From Anaerostipes faecalis (GTDB taxonomy: Bacteria > Bacillota > Clostridia > Lachnospirales > Lachnospiraceae): a DNA stretch of 64,000 nucleotides. The DNA is taken from positions 1-64,000 of the forward strand of contig NZ_JABRXE010000011.1 of NCBI RefSeq assembly GCF_018982945.1, given 5' to 3'. Made by a program: the position numbers and the translations under genes. Of this stretch, positions 62,440 to 64,000 are shown piece by piece. The notes beneath the pieces were generated by a model. That model was not told the DNA's origin. It did no database searches and worked only from the letters and a program-made list of their open reading frames with translations. Within the stretch, counting starts at the first letter, position 1. Every line of letters starts with the position of its first letter.

Positions 62440-63237
62440 TTATATTTCATGATCATTTCCGGAAAGCTCCTCATAAGATACTGTTCCTTCATCCAGTACT
62501 CTCTGCCGGTTGGCCTTGTAAAGCTCCACCCATGTGGTCTGACGATATGGATTTGTATAAAGAACATTCACTATACCCAGAGTGATCGTTCCAAGAATCA
62601 TCCATCCAATATAAGATAAATCCAGAACAAAAGCATCCCATTTTTGTCCTCTCATCATTTCTTTGCTGATCTTAAAAGCTCTTTCTCTGGAAATACCCGG
62701 ATTTTCTGCTAAGATATATGAAACCATAGAATATTCATATGATTTCACAATGCCGGGAACAATAAAAAGCAAAGCCCAAAGGAATGTATATAAATCTCTT
62801 AAAAATAATGTTAAGACCTTATTGGTATAATGTCCATTTCGAAATCCATCTAATATAAGCCCTAATGATGCTTTGTTCCTGCTATTTTCTATAAAAAATC
62901 CTCTGGCTCCGATTTCAAACAAATTTCCAATGAAAATCTTCAGCAAAAAGAAAATGATTGCCCAAATGAAAATAAGAAGAATTCCTAAAACTATCCAGCT
63001 ATCTTTGAAAAATTCAAGAAAATTAATAGAAAAAAGTGAATTTATTACATTTGATGCCTTATCTGCCAAACTTCCGCTTTCTGCGGAAATTTCTGTTACA
63101 GTTTGACGAAATGTTGAAGTTACACTATCTCCCCTTCCAATAAAAAACTGGAAAATCAACGCAGCCAGAACTGTAATCCAGTAATTTCTATGTAGTGCTT
63201 CTTTCCCTTTTCGTTTTAATTCCTCTCTTGTCCACAT
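62440..63237 (-). CDS. DUF975-family integral membrane protein
   Basis: The family has no assigned function. The opening WTREELKRKGKEALHRNYW is typical. About five membrane spans lie at 18-34, 80-103, 145-163, 205-225 and nearby; residues 180-200 (ISRERAFKISKEMMRGQKW) form the conserved cytosolic loop. 265 aa. GGGAGGAG precedes the ATG. It stands alone between terminators. Confidence 0.85.
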   Translation of the reverse strand: MWTREELKRKGKEALHRNYWITVLAALIFQFFIGRGDSVTSTFRQTVTEISAESGSLADKASNVINSLFSINFLEFFKDSWIVLGILLIFIWAIIFFLLKIFIGNLFEIGARGFFIENSRNKASLGLILDGFRNGHYTNKVLTLFLRDLYTFLWALLFIVPGIVKSYEYSMVSYILAENPGISRERAFKISKEMMRGQKWDAFVLDLSYIGWMILGTITLGIVNVLYTNPYRQTTWVELYKANRQRVLDEGTVSYEELSGNDHEI

Positions 63238-63310
63238 ATTATCTCCTCCCTTACCTTATATCGCTTCTTTTTTCATTATACAATATGTTTCGCTATTTAT
63301 AAAGCAGCAA

Positions 63311-63342
63311 AGGACCCTGCATAATGCAGAGTCCTCTTTAGA
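63311..63342 (-). terminator. Terminator of the transketolase gene
   Basis: A long hairpin (AGGAC-T-CTGCA against TGCAG-G-GTCCT) lies after the transketolase stop. The tail TTTGCTGCTTT is T-rich but interrupted. Confidence 0.65.
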
Positions 63343-63369
63343 ACTATTATTTGAGATATTTCGTTAATT

Positions 63370-64000
63370 TTATTTAACGAATGCTTTTACTTTTTCAGCA
63401 ATGCTGTCACCGTCCAGACCAAATTCCTTGATCAGTTCAACAGCTGGACCAGAATGTCCGAATTCATCATTTACACCGATTTTTAATACTGGTGTAGGAA
63501 GATTTTCAGATAATACATCACATACAGCACTTCCAAGTCCACCGATTACAGAATGTTCTTCTACAGTTACAACTTTTCCTGTTTCTTTTGCTGCTGCAAG
63601 AACCAGTTCGTTATCTAATGGTTTTACAGTTGCCATATTGATTACTTTTGCACTGATTCCATCAGCTTCCAGTTTTTTAGCTGCTTCCAGTGCTTCTGCC
63701 ACGCAAAGTCCGTTAGCAATAATCGCAACATCTGTACCTTCTTTTACAACGTTACCTTTACCGATTTCAAATTTGTAATCTGGTGTATCATTGATAACAG
63801 GTACAGCCAGACGTCCAAATCTCATATATACAGGACCGTCCATTTCTGCTGCTGCTCTTACAGCTGCTCTTGCTTCTACATCATCAGATGGAACGATAAC
63901 TGTCATTCCCGGGATTGTACGCATTAATGCAATATCTTCACAGCACTGATGAGTTGCTCCGTCTTCACCAACAGAGATTCCACCATGAGTTGCTCCGATT
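63370..64000 (-). CDS. Transketolase C-terminal subunit, 5' part beyond the window
   Basis: It is the pyrimidine-binding and C-terminal half of a split transketolase, which exchanges two-carbon units in the pentose phosphate pathway. HGGISVGEDGATHQCCEDIA, GMTVIVPSDD, RFGRLAVPV and the C-terminal GHSGPAVELI mark the family. The frame is open from the right edge; an internal Met at 63924 is not the start. Clostridia often encode the thiamine diphosphate-binding half in the preceding gene, here outside the window. Confidence 0.92.
   Translation of the reverse strand, partial: IGATHGGISVGEDGATHQCCEDIALMRTIPGMTVIVPSDDVEARAAVRAAAEMDGPVYMRFGRLAVPVINDTPDYKFEIGKGNVVKEGTDVAIIANGLCVAEALEAAKKLEADGISAKVINMATVKPLDNELVLAAAKETGKVVTVEEHSVIGGLGSAVCDVLSENLPTPVLKIGVNDEFGHSGPAVELIKEFGLDGDSIAEKVKAFVK

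Overview
The window reads as chromosomal DNA of a spore-forming, low-GC anaerobic Clostridia bacterium, most likely a gut Lachnospiraceae (Blautia/Mediterraneibacter-like; this placement is inference). The grounds are the AT-rich intergenic DNA with strong AGGAGG ribosome-binding sites, the sporulation pair spoIIGA-sigE, a minimal SufC/SufB-type Fe-S module, a single-chain glycyl-tRNA synthetase, the priA-def-fmt-rsmB-rlmN-prpC-prkC-rsgA-thiN cluster, a split transketolase and two Rpn-family proteins. Almost every gene lies on the minus strand. Layout: 1-5 kb holds the first codons of a minus-strand gene behind a promoter with a cre-like site, a small exported protein, polyphosphate kinase, glycyl-tRNA synthetase and a divergent XRE regulator. 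5-11.4 kb holds recO-era, a large M16C zinc peptidase and the two-gene SufC/SufB-like module. 11.4-16.3 kb is an accessory patch: an Rpn-family gene, a GH25 lysozyme and four copies of an interspersed palindromic element lie downstream of spoIIGA-sigE. 16.4-18.4 kb is a base-excision-repair group (deoxyinosine glycosylase, endonuclease IV, an MBL hydrolase). 18.6-18.8 kb carries two tRNA-Leu genes. 19-24 kb has an XRE regulator divergent from a 54-residue membrane peptide, an M20 amidohydrolase, an SH3-NlpC/P60 hydrolase with a WalR-type box, and the purine pair pnp-mtaD. 24.3-25.8 kb is infC-rpmI-rplT with an attenuator leader and an AUU-started IF-3. 25.8-33.6 kb is an exopolysaccharide region (LCP protein, sugar transferase, nucleotidyltransferase, CpsB phosphatase, chain-length regulator, tyrosine kinase) with RF3 embedded; the last two genes are broken, one by an amber codon and one by an internal deletion. 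33.9-36.1 kb holds a HAD phosphatase, an aldose epimerase and a small coupled ORF. 36.1-37.3 kb is a second Rpn unit with the same upstream region as the first and another copy of the palindromic element. 37.4-43.7 kb holds a radical SAM protein, a PAP2 phosphatase, two HAD phosphatases and gatCAB. 43.9-49.8 kb is a sucrose/fructan operon (LacI regulator, GH32-like enzyme, PTS EIIBCA, sucrose-6-phosphate hydrolase). 49.8-62.3 kb is the conserved housekeeping cluster from glmM to a gamma-carbonic anhydrase. 62.4-64 kb has a DUF975 membrane protein and the 3' half of a split transketolase. The most unusual content is the palindromic repeat family, whose paired arms change together while its core stays fixed, and which sits beside both Rpn-family genes. 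The two Rpn genes themselves share about 250 bp of upstream sequence. The other notable feature is the double lesion in the polysaccharide chain-length control genes.
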